Both the position numbers and the translations under genes were made by a program. This document shows, one piece after another, positions 54,440-63,029 of a stretch of DNA of 64,000 nucleotides. Below the pieces are notes generated by a model. The model did not search any database and was not told where the DNA came from. It was given only the letters and a program-made list of their open reading frames with translations. Every line of letters starts with the position of its first letter. The first letter of the stretch is position 1. Source of the DNA: Burkholderiales bacterium (lineage in GTDB: Bacteria; Pseudomonadota; Gammaproteobacteria; Burkholderiales; UBA11063); assembly GCA_020697255.1 (NCBI GenBank), contig JAJFBE010000005.1, positions 62,001 to 126,000 on the forward strand, given 5' to 3'.

Positions 54440-55771
54440 ATGTATAAGTTTGGTCTAAAAACCTACATTATCGTAACATGCATTTTAATGCAAAATGTAT
54501 GGGCATGGCAGTGCAGCTATGATAAGCGACGCTTAGAGACTTTGACTGATATGAACTGGCATGTTGTCATGGTTAAGGCAAGTAAAAAAGATGATTTGAA
54601 AAGAAAAATTTCTTCTATTTCTGTAGAAACTACTGATAGCGGCACTGAAAAATCATTGGCAGAAGCCGAAATCGTTGATTTAACGTGTAATAATGCAACG
54701 TTTACTAAGCTAGGTGATTCTTGTAAATATAAGCTACGTATGAAATATAAAGCTGAGTATCCTGAGGATCAACCGATTGAGGCAACCGTTAATACTTCCC
54801 TAAAAGATGTTTACGGGACAGAATCTGGCTTGTGTAATGAAAAACCCGATGGTGAACAGATACAGTTTAATTTTAGAAAAAATGATTTTATTTCACTAGT
54901 AAGGTTTGCAGAACCGGAAGAGTATATTTTTTATCCGGCACTTCGCCCATCCGGTGATCAAGAGTATGCCGTATTAGTGGTAGAAAACGGTTATTCCCGG
55001 GAAATAAAGTTAACCGGTATTAAAAAAGTCAATGCTTCATGGCTAGCCCTGATCAATAAAAAAACCGATGCTGCAGATCCGTTGTATGGAAATAGTAAAC
55101 AATGCACTGATAAAGAAGACAAGGAAGGTGATTTGACTGTTAATAGGTTAGAACATGCCGGCGATTCCTGCATTTTGGTATATAGTCTAAAAAACGCACC
55201 GATCAGGGCTAATAATCCAAGTATTGATATTGAGATGTTAGGTGGGGAGACTACTAAAGATATCCAATCAATTAGAGTGGACCAGGTACTGAAACCGCTG
55301 AAGGTAGTCATTAGTAATATGCAAGATATTGGAGTACAGCCTAGGATAAGTACCGAACCAGAGGTACCGCAGCATCTAATGACAGTACAGAATTATTATA
55401 GCTCAGATCTTGTTAAGCCAATAATAAAGATTTATAATGAAGCTACCGGTGAGGAAGTAAAAGATAAATTTGCAGTTATATCATCATTAGAAGATTGTAT
55501 TAAGAACCCTAAAGATTGTAATAAGTTTAATTGTAATCTAACTTATAAAGAAGCAAGCTGTTCATTTCGGATAATACCCAAATCATCTCTTAGTAAAAAC
55601 GGGGATATATGGAGTGAGTTTAAAACCCTGCACGGTGATTATTTTGTTAAAGTTTTTTATAAAGGGCAGGAAGTTAGCGATAAAAAATCTTTTAAAGTAT
55701 TAGATGAAGATGAGATTGTAGAAGCAGCTGAGGAATTCTATGCATATAAAAGACGGACCAGATCACAGTAG
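54440..55771 (+). CDS. Secreted 443-aa protein within the cluster, unknown
   Basis: The product has a signal peptide (residues 1-22, ending NVWA). The mature part is beta-rich and looks like three to four repeated immunoglobulin-like modules, each containing a C-x-(6-9)-C pair (VDLTCNNATFTKLGDSCKY, KDCNKFNCNLTYKEASC). It is not a paralogue of the large proteins. It begins 25 bp after paralogue 3 with an aaaggagtgg ribosome-binding site. A binding or adhesion role would fit the fold, but this is inference. Confidence 0.68.
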   Translation: MYKFGLKTYIIVTCILMQNVWAWQCSYDKRRLETLTDMNWHVVMVKASKKDDLKRKISSISVETTDSGTEKSLAEAEIVDLTCNNATFTKLGDSCKYKLRMKYKAEYPEDQPIEATVNTSLKDVYGTESGLCNEKPDGEQIQFNFRKNDFISLVRFAEPEEYIFYPALRPSGDQEYAVLVVENGYSREIKLTGIKKVNASWLALINKKTDAADPLYGNSKQCTDKEDKEGDLTVNRLEHAGDSCILVYSLKNAPIRANNPSIDIEMLGGETTKDIQSIRVDQVLKPLKVVISNMQDIGVQPRISTEPEVPQHLMTVQNYYSSDLVKPIIKIYNEATGEEVKDKFAVISSLEDCIKNPKDCNKFNCNLTYKEASCSFRIIPKSSLSKNGDIWSEFKTLHGDYFVKVFYKGQEVSDKKSFKVLDEDEIVEAAEEFYAYKRRTRSQ

Positions 55772-55810
55772 ATAGATATAGTGAGGTTGGAACTGCAAGA
55801 TGAAAGTGGA

Positions 55811-55865
55811 TACGGAAATTCCGTAGCACTTTTACCTTGACAAAGGTAGAAGATAGTGTTAGAAT
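55811..55865 (+). promoter_or_regulatory. Consensus promoter with upstream palindrome
   Basis: TTGACA (55837-55842), exactly 17 bp, then TAGAAT (55860-55865) make a strong sigma-70 promoter. The palindrome tacggaaattccgta (55811-55825) lies 11 bases upstream of the -35 and matches those at 46752 and 47721. A small hairpin tacctt/aaggta overlaps the -35. The leader to the ATG at 56023 would be about 150 bases. Confidence 0.65.
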
Positions 55866-55895
55866 CAACACAAGAGCATGTATTAAAATCAGTGG

Positions 55896-55929
55896 TTTCA
55901 CACGAATGCAAAAAAGTATTGGTGTGAAA
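55896..55929 (+). promoter_or_regulatory. Leader hairpin before paralogue 4
   Basis: tttcacac (55896-55903) and gtgtgaaa (55922-55929) pair perfectly with an 18-base loop within the long leader of the fourth large paralogue. Confidence 0.4.
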
Positions 55930-56022
55930 TTGATGAAATTTCAAACAATTGGCAACATTAACGTAAGTAATTGCAGAAATGCAGTACGTTGCTGCTGTTG
56001 TCTGTATATAAAGGATGTTGTC

Positions 56023-57870
56023 ATGAGGACAAATAAAATGTTGCTAAACTTAGCTTTTGGTAGTGCACTGTTGTTTTCGGGTGGTGCGACAAACGCCGAG
56101 GATTTTCTTCCTCTCCTTGGTATGCCTGTAAATACATCTAATATGAAAGTTATAAGTGGCAAGACTTGCCTGCCTAAATTTAAGGCATTGGGTTGTAATA
56201 ATACCAATGATGCAGATATCAATAACAAATGCTTTGAATTTTATAATCCCATCGACACCAATGTTTATAAGTTGATCAAGACGGAAGATGATTTAGAAAG
56301 TGTGTTTGGAGTCACCGGAGCACATGCAAGCCTGACGCTTAGTTCAGCAAGTGTAAATCTAACCGAAGGGCATTTTAAGAAGAATCAATCTGAAAAAAGT
56401 AAAAAGATGAGTTTAATCTTCTATAACCGTTATGCAGCGACCAAGACTTTAACTCAAGAAGCAATGGAGGGTATTGAAAAAGTTAATTCACCAAATACCT
56501 GTGGAGGTGCATTTATCTCTCAAAATACAGCGGGGATTGTGATTATTGCAGAAATTGAGGTAGATTTTGTTTCAGTTGCTGATAAGATTAGTGTTGGTGG
56601 TGATATAAAAGGAAATTTTGGTGATAAAGTTGAGATAGGAGGAGTTTTGGATTATCTGAAAGAGAGATCTAAACAAATAGATAAAGTGTCGATGTACTTT
56701 TATCAGGAAGGTGGAGATGCGATGGGTATAGCAGGAGCTGTCCATGCAGATTCGATGTTAGGTTGTAATTTCAATCCTAATGTAGATAAATGTAAAGATG
56801 TCATAGCCGAATTAAAAAAATATACTGAAGACGTGCACGCAAAATATGCACCTTATTTTAATAATCCCAAAGATATGTGGAAAATTCCTTTTTATTATTC
56901 CGGTGCAGTGGCTACCAAATATAATGATGCATCAATCCCAAAACTAGATCCGGAGCTAGAGCCTTACATGAAAGAAATTATAAGGAAAAAGGATGGGCTA
57001 ATCGGGATAAGTACAGAGCTTAGTGATGTAATATCTAAAATAACGGGCGCTCCTGGAGTAGAGACTATGAAAACCACTCTTTCCAGGTTAAAAACTACCG
57101 TGGATGAAAAAATTGCTTCTATGGATGGAATGCTGCCTCCATATAATGGATGTTTTGGTGTATCACCTACTTTAGATGACTGTAAAAGAGCTCTTGACCG
57201 GGCACAATGGGATTTGTCAAATGTGTTCAAAGCTATGGCAGCTTACAAAGCAGCAAAACCTACATTAATGTATACTGTTGACAATTTAGTTTTGTTGCCA
57301 AAAGAAAATGGTGAAGGAAATGGTCATTATAATCCTGAAGAAACTAGCTGTTATATGATTAAAACTGCTTTGTCGGGTGATAACTATCGGCTATATTGCC
57401 CTTCTTCTGACCCGGTATCGCCAGGGACTGTCAGTGTAGAGTTCAAGACAGATGATAAAGGTAAAAAAGTTATAGATAGTTTGGAAATCAATACATTAAA
57501 TACTTGTACTACCGGTCCTTCATCGGAGCCAGGAAAAGATAATGGTGATCATACATGTGCCAAAATTGAGTATTACGGTGATATTACTTCGAGTACAGCT
57601 AGTAAGACTATTTGGAAGTGGAACCAAAGTGGTGATGACAGTACTACTATAACTCCAACTGGTATAACTGGCGGTCTACGAGCAGAGGGCCATGATTTAT
57701 TCGAGAAACCAAAGGATAATACGCGGCCTGCTCGTAAAATAAAACCAATTATTTTTACTAATGAATATGATGGTAATATTAATTGGGAACGTGATCTATC
57801 GGATAAGTTATTAGAGAAAAAAGATACTCAAAAAACAGAGATAGATAAAAAAGAAGATAACGTACATTAA
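56023..57870 (+). CDS. Large secreted paralogue 4, diverged
   Basis: The ATG at 56023 follows aagga and gives 615 residues with a signal peptide (about 1-24, ending TNA). The upstream in-frame TTG lies on the promoter -35 and is rejected. The shared central block is NTCGGAFISQNTAGIVIIAE (Cys 160), with CGG in place of CGD. Then come VSVADKISVGGDIKG, YFYQEGGDAMGIA, a cysteine pair (CNFNPNVDKC) and the helical pair NGCFGVSPTLDDCKRAL. The C-terminal domain is diverged (SCYMIKTALSGDNYRLYCP), followed by a charged tail. It has its own promoter. Confidence 0.68.
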   Translation: MRTNKMLLNLAFGSALLFSGGATNAEDFLPLLGMPVNTSNMKVISGKTCLPKFKALGCNNTNDADINNKCFEFYNPIDTNVYKLIKTEDDLESVFGVTGAHASLTLSSASVNLTEGHFKKNQSEKSKKMSLIFYNRYAATKTLTQEAMEGIEKVNSPNTCGGAFISQNTAGIVIIAEIEVDFVSVADKISVGGDIKGNFGDKVEIGGVLDYLKERSKQIDKVSMYFYQEGGDAMGIAGAVHADSMLGCNFNPNVDKCKDVIAELKKYTEDVHAKYAPYFNNPKDMWKIPFYYSGAVATKYNDASIPKLDPELEPYMKEIIRKKDGLIGISTELSDVISKITGAPGVETMKTTLSRLKTTVDEKIASMDGMLPPYNGCFGVSPTLDDCKRALDRAQWDLSNVFKAMAAYKAAKPTLMYTVDNLVLLPKENGEGNGHYNPEETSCYMIKTALSGDNYRLYCPSSDPVSPGTVSVEFKTDDKGKKVIDSLEINTLNTCTTGPSSEPGKDNGDHTCAKIEYYGDITSSTASKTIWKWNQSGDDSTTITPTGITGGLRAEGHDLFEKPKDNTRPARKIKPIIFTNEYDGNINWERDLSDKLLEKKDTQKTEIDKKEDNVH

Positions 57871-57930
57871 CGTTGGTAGGGGTATTGTAAATACTTGCGA
57901 TAGCCCTAATCTTACTACTTACTGGTATTA

Positions 57931-59724
57931 ATGATGAATTGTATGAGATATGCTGCACTGCTATTGATTTTTACACTCTGCAGTGTTTATTTTGCTCATG
58001 CAGCAGACAACTTAGAAAAATCTGACGGAGCTTCTCCATATAGTCTGGGTGGTACTTATGATAGCCTATCAAAGTATCATGCCGGGCTTTTATCTTGCCT
58101 AAATAAAGAGTCTATACATCCCACTCTTGATAGCGGGGAAGCAAGTGTGCTTTTCAAACAAGATCAATCCCGGAAATCGCAACATAAAACTACTACAGTA
58201 GAGGTAACCGAGGATATACTGTGGGGACTTTGGAGCGATACCCAGACCTATACAACTTCTACGCGGAGCGATAATTATACGATGACCGTTGGTTTTACCA
58301 CCGATTGGACAACAACAGCCAGGCTTAGCGGCGATGTTACAAAAAACATAGAGGATAAGCTGGTTCCTGAGGCCTTAGATGCATACAATAAATTTAAGGC
58401 TATGCCAACAGATGATAATTATAAAAAATTTCGTGCTCTTTGTGGGGATAAGCTAATTACCAGTGCTAATGCCGGTGTGAAACTAGATTTTACCTTGGTA
58501 TTTAAGTTTGATTCGGTTACTGAAAAAGATGGGGCCGTAGATATTGCTGGAATTGATAGTTTTACTAAAGTAAAAAAAATGATTAAAAGTGAAATGGCGC
58601 ATATTACAAATAACGGGACCAGGACAGATTATACATTGACTGCTTATGCCATTCAATTCGGTGGTAATCCCGATCAATTGGGTAAGGTTTTTGCTAAATT
58701 TGTAGCCGGAGCTAATACCTCATACAAACAAACTGGAAATATGTTTCAGATAACCTGTGGTAAGGGAGTAGATTGTACTACACTTGTTGATGAAGTTATG
58801 GGCTATAGTTCTAAGCTAAACGACCAGGTAAAAGATGAAGATGGCGGTTATGATTATAAAAAGCTTTATTATTATAGCCCATCTGGCACTATTAGCTATA
58901 ATAATAAAATATTTACCCCAGATTATGCAAAAATCATTCTTGTTGATGGCTTCAAGAAAAAGATCGGTGCACAATATTTTCAGGACGAAAAAGCCAGTTT
59001 ATATACTTCAAGATACTTGACATATTTAGAGAAGTTACAGCCAAAGATAAAAGATATTGAAGCATCGGTTTCGCTCTTAGAATTAATCAAGAAATTAAAA
59101 AATGCTGCTAATGAGTACACTGATTTAATAGCTATGTATAAAGACCCGCAATTAAAACTTATGGATTGTTATACTAATGTTGTGCAAAATACCTGCCAAA
59201 ATATTTATAATGACCTGATAAAACGTCGTCAAAAGATAATTAGCGATCAATCAACCAAGTTAGTTAATTATTTGATGAGTTCACAATACATCGGTAGTTT
59301 TTATCTGGGTACTAATGAATTGGAATATGCGGTATGTAATATTAAACCAATTAGCAATTTTAGTGAGCTAATTGCAAAGGGCAAGGAAGCGTTGTTCCTT
59401 GCTGATTGTCCAGATTTGGAAAATTTTCCTCCGCTATTTATAATAAAGATACGCCGATTGGGTGATGAATTGATGATTAGTCCATTTAGTTATGCCGTTG
59501 GGCCGTACATCTTTAGTTATTCTAACTATATTGCAGATAGTATATCGGATGGGACAATGAGCCAGGATGAGGATGATGCTTTGTCTGATTATTTCACAGA
59601 TCATCTATATGGTGGTACAATGGATGTGACAATATCCAGTAATAATAAAATTTCGCAAAAGCCAGTGAATGACGTAAAATTTGAAAAAGATGAGTTTAAT
59701 TTAGCCAGAATTGTAGAGAAATAG
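57931..59724 (+). CDS. Large secreted paralogue 5, diverged
   Basis: The 597-residue product has a signal peptide (ending AHAA; ATG at 57943 is an equally possible start, and neither has a clear ribosome-binding site). The central block is FRALCGDKLITSANAGVKLD (Cys 171), then AIQFGGNPDQLG and ITCGKGVDCTTLVDEVMGYS. The helical cysteine pair is LMDCYTNVVQNTCQNIY. The C-terminal domain contains YAVCNIKPI, LADCPDL and FSYAVGPYIFSYSNY. A Thr-rich amphipathic stretch near residues 90-120 could be a membrane-inserting region. The stop abuts the convergent fmt stop. Confidence 0.7.
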   Translation: MMNCMRYAALLLIFTLCSVYFAHAADNLEKSDGASPYSLGGTYDSLSKYHAGLLSCLNKESIHPTLDSGEASVLFKQDQSRKSQHKTTTVEVTEDILWGLWSDTQTYTTSTRSDNYTMTVGFTTDWTTTARLSGDVTKNIEDKLVPEALDAYNKFKAMPTDDNYKKFRALCGDKLITSANAGVKLDFTLVFKFDSVTEKDGAVDIAGIDSFTKVKKMIKSEMAHITNNGTRTDYTLTAYAIQFGGNPDQLGKVFAKFVAGANTSYKQTGNMFQITCGKGVDCTTLVDEVMGYSSKLNDQVKDEDGGYDYKKLYYYSPSGTISYNNKIFTPDYAKIILVDGFKKKIGAQYFQDEKASLYTSRYLTYLEKLQPKIKDIEASVSLLELIKKLKNAANEYTDLIAMYKDPQLKLMDCYTNVVQNTCQNIYNDLIKRRQKIISDQSTKLVNYLMSSQYIGSFYLGTNELEYAVCNIKPISNFSELIAKGKEALFLADCPDLENFPPLFIIKIRRLGDELMISPFSYAVGPYIFSYSNYIADSISDGTMSQDEDDALSDYFTDHLYGGTMDVTISSNNKISQKPVNDVKFEKDEFNLARIVEK

Positions 59725-60660
59725 TTATAAAACTTTTCCGGCCAAATCCGGGTAACCCTGGCTAAACTCTCTGGCATTTTGTCGTTTACGTCCGGCTAAT
59801 TGCAACTCGGTAATTTTTATTATCAAGTTTCCACAGGCAACTAAAATACCATCATTTAAACAATCAATAATCGTACCAACCGGTAAATTGCTGCTTTGGT
59901 TTACAACATGGGCCTCCCACACCAGCAAGCGCTCATTATCCAAAAAAGTAAATGAGCCCGGATGCGGGTTAAAGCCACGGATTTTACGTTCTATTATATA
60001 CGCATCTTCATTAAAATTTATCTGAGCTTCGGCTTTACTAATTTTATGCGCATAGGTAGCTTTTGTATCATCTTGAGGTATGGGATTTATCTGCTTATAA
60101 TTATTGAGATAATCAATAATCATATCCGCACCCAACTTGGCTAGTTTATTATGCAGTGACCCTGCTGTCTCTCTGGGCTCAATGGGTATGGCCTGTTGTA
60201 ATAATATTGCCCCGGTATCTAATCCTCTATCCATTTGCATAATAGTTACACCACTTTTATCAGCCCCTTCGATTATTGCCCGGTTAATTGGTGCAGCACC
60301 ACGGAGATGGGGTAAAAGCGAAACGTGGATATTTACGCAGCCAAGCTTTGGGATATCCAAAAACGCTTTAGGTAAAATCAGGCCATAGGCAACAACAACT
60401 ACAATATCCGATTCTAAAACACGAATCTTATCAATTGCCTCTGGGTTGTTTTTAAACGATTGGGGTTGAAATACTTCAATGTTATGTTCCAGGGCTAATT
60501 GTTTAACCGGAGACTGGGTTAATTTTTTACCACGTCCGGCAGGCCTGTCCATCTGGGTTAGTGCTAGCTTTATATTAAATCCTGAAGTAATTAGCCTATC
60601 CAATACAATTTTGGATATTTCGGGAGTACCGGCAAAGATAATTTTTAATGGCTGCTGCAT
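59725..60660 (-). CDS. fmt: Methionyl-tRNA formyltransferase
   Basis: The 311-residue product has the Fmt pattern: IIFAGTPEISKIVLD at the N-terminus, the folate-binding and catalytic NIHVSLLPHLRGAAPINRAI, then DTGAILLQ and the C-terminal OB domain. It formylates initiator Met-tRNA using 10-formyl-THF, which FolD helps supply. It starts 3 bp after ribH. Confidence 0.97.
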   Translation of the reverse strand: MQQPLKIIFAGTPEISKIVLDRLITSGFNIKLALTQMDRPAGRGKKLTQSPVKQLALEHNIEVFQPQSFKNNPEAIDKIRVLESDIVVVVAYGLILPKAFLDIPKLGCVNIHVSLLPHLRGAAPINRAIIEGADKSGVTIMQMDRGLDTGAILLQQAIPIEPRETAGSLHNKLAKLGADMIIDYLNNYKQINPIPQDDTKATYAHKISKAEAQINFNEDAYIIERKIRGFNPHPGSFTFLDNERLLVWEAHVVNQSSNLPVGTIIDCLNDGILVACGNLIIKITELQLAGRKRQNAREFSQGYPDLAGKVL

Positions 60661-60663
60661 AAA

Positions 60664-61125
60664 CTAATTAATCACCTTGACCAAATTAGCCATTTCTATT
60701 GCCCCAACTGCTGAGTCAAAGCCTTTATTTCCCGATTTAGTCCCGGCTCGCTCAATTGCCTGCTCGATATTTTCGGTAGTCAAAACACCAAAGATAATCG
60801 GTGTTTCTTCCTGAATATTTATGTTGGCAATACCTTTAGCAACCTCGTTACACACATAATCATAATGTGAAGTTGAGCCACGAATTACTGTACCCAAAGC
60901 AATAATTGCGTTATATTTTTTTAGCTTAGCCAATTTTTTGGCAATTAAAGGGATTTCAAAGGCTCCAGGCACCCATACAATATCGATGTCATTTTCACTC
61001 GCACCATGGCGAATTAGGGCATCATTAGCCCCCCCTAATAATTTGCTGGTTATAAAATCATTAAAACGGCTGACGATAATAGCAAATTTTAGGTCTTTTG
61101 CGTTCAAATTTCCTTCATAAGTCAT
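60664..61125 (-). CDS. ribH: Lumazine synthase RibH
   Basis: The 153-residue product has [15 protein letters not shown], the phosphate-binding [17 protein letters not shown] (catalytic His) and [18 protein letters not shown]. It joins the RibBA product with the RibD product to make lumazine. It is placed between ribBA and fmt, with a gaggag ribosome-binding site. Confidence 0.97.
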   Translation of the reverse strand: MTYEGNLNAKDLKFAIIVSRFNDFITSKLLGGANDALIRHGASENDIDIVWVPGAFEIPLIAKKLAKLKKYNAIIALGTVIRGSTSHYDYVCNEVAKGIANINIQEETPIIFGVLTTENIEQAIERAGTKSGNKGFDSAVGAIEMANLVKVIN

Positions 61126-61166
61126 AGAAAAACTCCTCTAAATGATGTTTTAGTGCATGGGTCTAC

Positions 61167-62354
61167 TTATAGTAAATGTCCTAATTTGCTTGATTTGGTC
61201 TGTAAATAATTTTTATTTTCGGGATGCTCGGTAGTTTTTATTGGTACTCTTTCTACTACTTTTATGCCATGCTCCTCCAGTGCTGATATTTTATCCGGGT
61301 TGTTGGTCATTAGACGCACTTCGTGAATACCTAAATCAAGTAAAATCTGGGCAGCCAGGAAATATTCACGTAAGTCATCAGCAAAACCAAGTGCCCTGTT
61401 TGCTTCTGCTGTATCCATTCCCGCTTCTTGTAGCTTATATGCTTTAATTTTATTAATAAGACCAATACCGCGGCCTTCCTGACGCATATAGATGACAGCA
61501 CCTAGTTGCTCTTTTTCAATTAGTTTTAAAGCCAGATCTAGTTGTTCGCCACAATCACAACGTTTAGAATGAAATACATCCCCGGTTAGGCATTCAGAAT
61601 GTATCCTAACTAATGGTGCTGTGGCTACAGAAAAATTCCCTTTGGTAATAGCAATGTGATGATTACTATCAATCAGGTTAGTGTACCCGGTAATATTAAA
61701 GTCTCCAAAACTGGTAGGTAGTCTTGCTTCTGCCTCACGCTGGATTAAAGTATTATAACGCTTGCGGTATTCAATAAGATCTTTAATGGTAATTATTTTT
61801 AAATTATGTATTTTAGCTAAAATTAACAAATCATCCCGTCTGGCCATAGTACCATCTGCATTCATAATTTCGCAGATAAACCCGGCCGGTTTTTTACCGG
61901 CAAGGCGTGCCAAATCGACGACTGCTTCGGTATGCCCATGTCTTTGCAATACTCCTCCAGGTTTGGCAATTATTGGGAAAATATGGCCAGGTCTTCTAAA
62001 ATCAGTAGCCGTAATATTCTCATCAATAACCTTCTGGATGGTAGTTGCACGATCAGAGGCACTAATCCCGGTAGAATTAGATACATGATCAATGCTAACT
62101 GTAAATGCAGTATTAAATCTATCCGTATTAACTTGGGCCATTGCCGGCAAATTTAAGCGCGCGGCGCATTCTTCAGTAATTGGCATACATAGAAGACCAC
62201 GGCCATGGGTAACCATAAAATTTACCAATTCCGGGGTCACAAACTCAGCCAGGGCAACAAAATCACCTTCGTTTTCCCGGCCTTCATCATCGCAAATAAT
62301 AATAATTTTCCCTTGTTTTAGATCTGCCAAAGCACTTTCAATAGTATCAAACAT
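61167..62354 (-). CDS. ribBA: Bifunctional DHBP synthase / GTP cyclohydrolase II RibBA
   Basis: The 395-residue product has an N-terminal RibB domain (residues 1-200, [29 protein letters not shown]) and a C-terminal RibA domain. The RibA domain has zinc cysteines in [20 protein letters not shown] and catalytic [14 protein letters not shown]. Both active sites look complete. It supplies both precursors of riboflavin. A gap of 42 bp separates it from ribH. Confidence 0.97.
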   Translation of the reverse strand: MFDTIESALADLKQGKIIIICDDEGRENEGDFVALAEFVTPELVNFMVTHGRGLLCMPITEECAARLNLPAMAQVNTDRFNTAFTVSIDHVSNSTGISASDRATTIQKVIDENITATDFRRPGHIFPIIAKPGGVLQRHGHTEAVVDLARLAGKKPAGFICEIMNADGTMARRDDLLILAKIHNLKIITIKDLIEYRKRYNTLIQREAEARLPTSFGDFNITGYTNLIDSNHHIAITKGNFSVATAPLVRIHSECLTGDVFHSKRCDCGEQLDLALKLIEKEQLGAVIYMRQEGRGIGLINKIKAYKLQEAGMDTAEANRALGFADDLREYFLAAQILLDLGIHEVRLMTNNPDKISALEEHGIKVVERVPIKTTEHPENKNYLQTKSSKLGHLL

Positions 62355-62380
62355 AATTTTCCCAAACGTTTTTCTAAGAG

Positions 62381-63028
62381 TTAAATAAAGCCATTTATAG
62401 TTAGAGTATCTTTTGTAATACTAGTTGTAGCTAGCGCCTGGTTTGCTTTGGCTAGGTTAAGTACGTATTTTCCAAGCATATCACATTCAACATTTACAAT
62501 ATCACCAACTTTTTTGCAACCGATGACCGAGTTTTTTACTGTATGAGGGATAAGCGCAATAGTTAGCCAATTATCTCCTACGCCAAATATCGTTAAACTT
62601 GTACCATCAATGGCAATTGATCCTTTATAAATGCAATATTTTATTAAATCTTTATTTATTCGAATTTTATAATTAATTGCATTGTCAACAGGTGTTATTT
62701 CTTCAATTACGCCAATATCATCGACATGCCCGGTTACAAAATGACCGCCAAGCTTTCCATTAAATCTTAATGAACTCTCCAGGTTTATCATATCTCCAGA
62801 TTTTACTTTGGCTAAAGAGGTCGCTTTATATGTTTCAGGCATAACGTCCACACTAAATTGCTTGTCATTAAATGAAGTAACAGTCAAGCATACTCCATTT
62901 ACCGCAATACTGTCGCCCAATTTTATATCCTTTAAGATATTTTTAGCAAGGATAGTCATTTCCAAAGATTGGGAGTTTGTATTTATTTTAGAAACAGTTC
63001 CTAATTCTTCAATTATTCCTGTAAACAT
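62381..63028 (-). CDS. ribE: Riboflavin synthase alpha chain RibE
   Basis: Starting at [10 protein letters not shown], behind aggaag, gives 215 residues with the two lumazine-binding repeats (first with [13 protein letters not shown], second with [13 protein letters not shown]) and [12 protein letters not shown]. It dismutates two lumazines to riboflavin. The longer frame begins inside ribD and is rejected. It starts 1 bp after the ribD stop. Confidence 0.96.
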   Translation of the reverse strand: MFTGIIEELGTVSKINTNSQSLEMTILAKNILKDIKLGDSIAVNGVCLTVTSFNDKQFSVDVMPETYKATSLAKVKSGDMINLESSLRFNGKLGGHFVTGHVDDIGVIEEITPVDNAINYKIRINKDLIKYCIYKGSIAIDGTSLTIFGVGDNWLTIALIPHTVKNSVIGCKKVGDIVNVECDMLGKYVLNLAKANQALATTSITKDTLTINGFI

Positions 63029-63029
63029 A

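Noticed and set aside
55837-56022. Longer reading of paralogue 4 from TTG at 55837
   Set aside because: The TTG is the first half of a consensus -35 box; the ATG at 56023 has a ribosome-binding site and a proper signal peptide.
46821-59724. Prophage or integrative element
   Set aside because: No integrase, phage structural gene, tRNA target or att-like direct repeat was seen around the cluster.
62355-62380. FMN riboswitch in front of ribBA
   Set aside because: The gap is too short; any such switch would lie upstream of ribD, outside the window.
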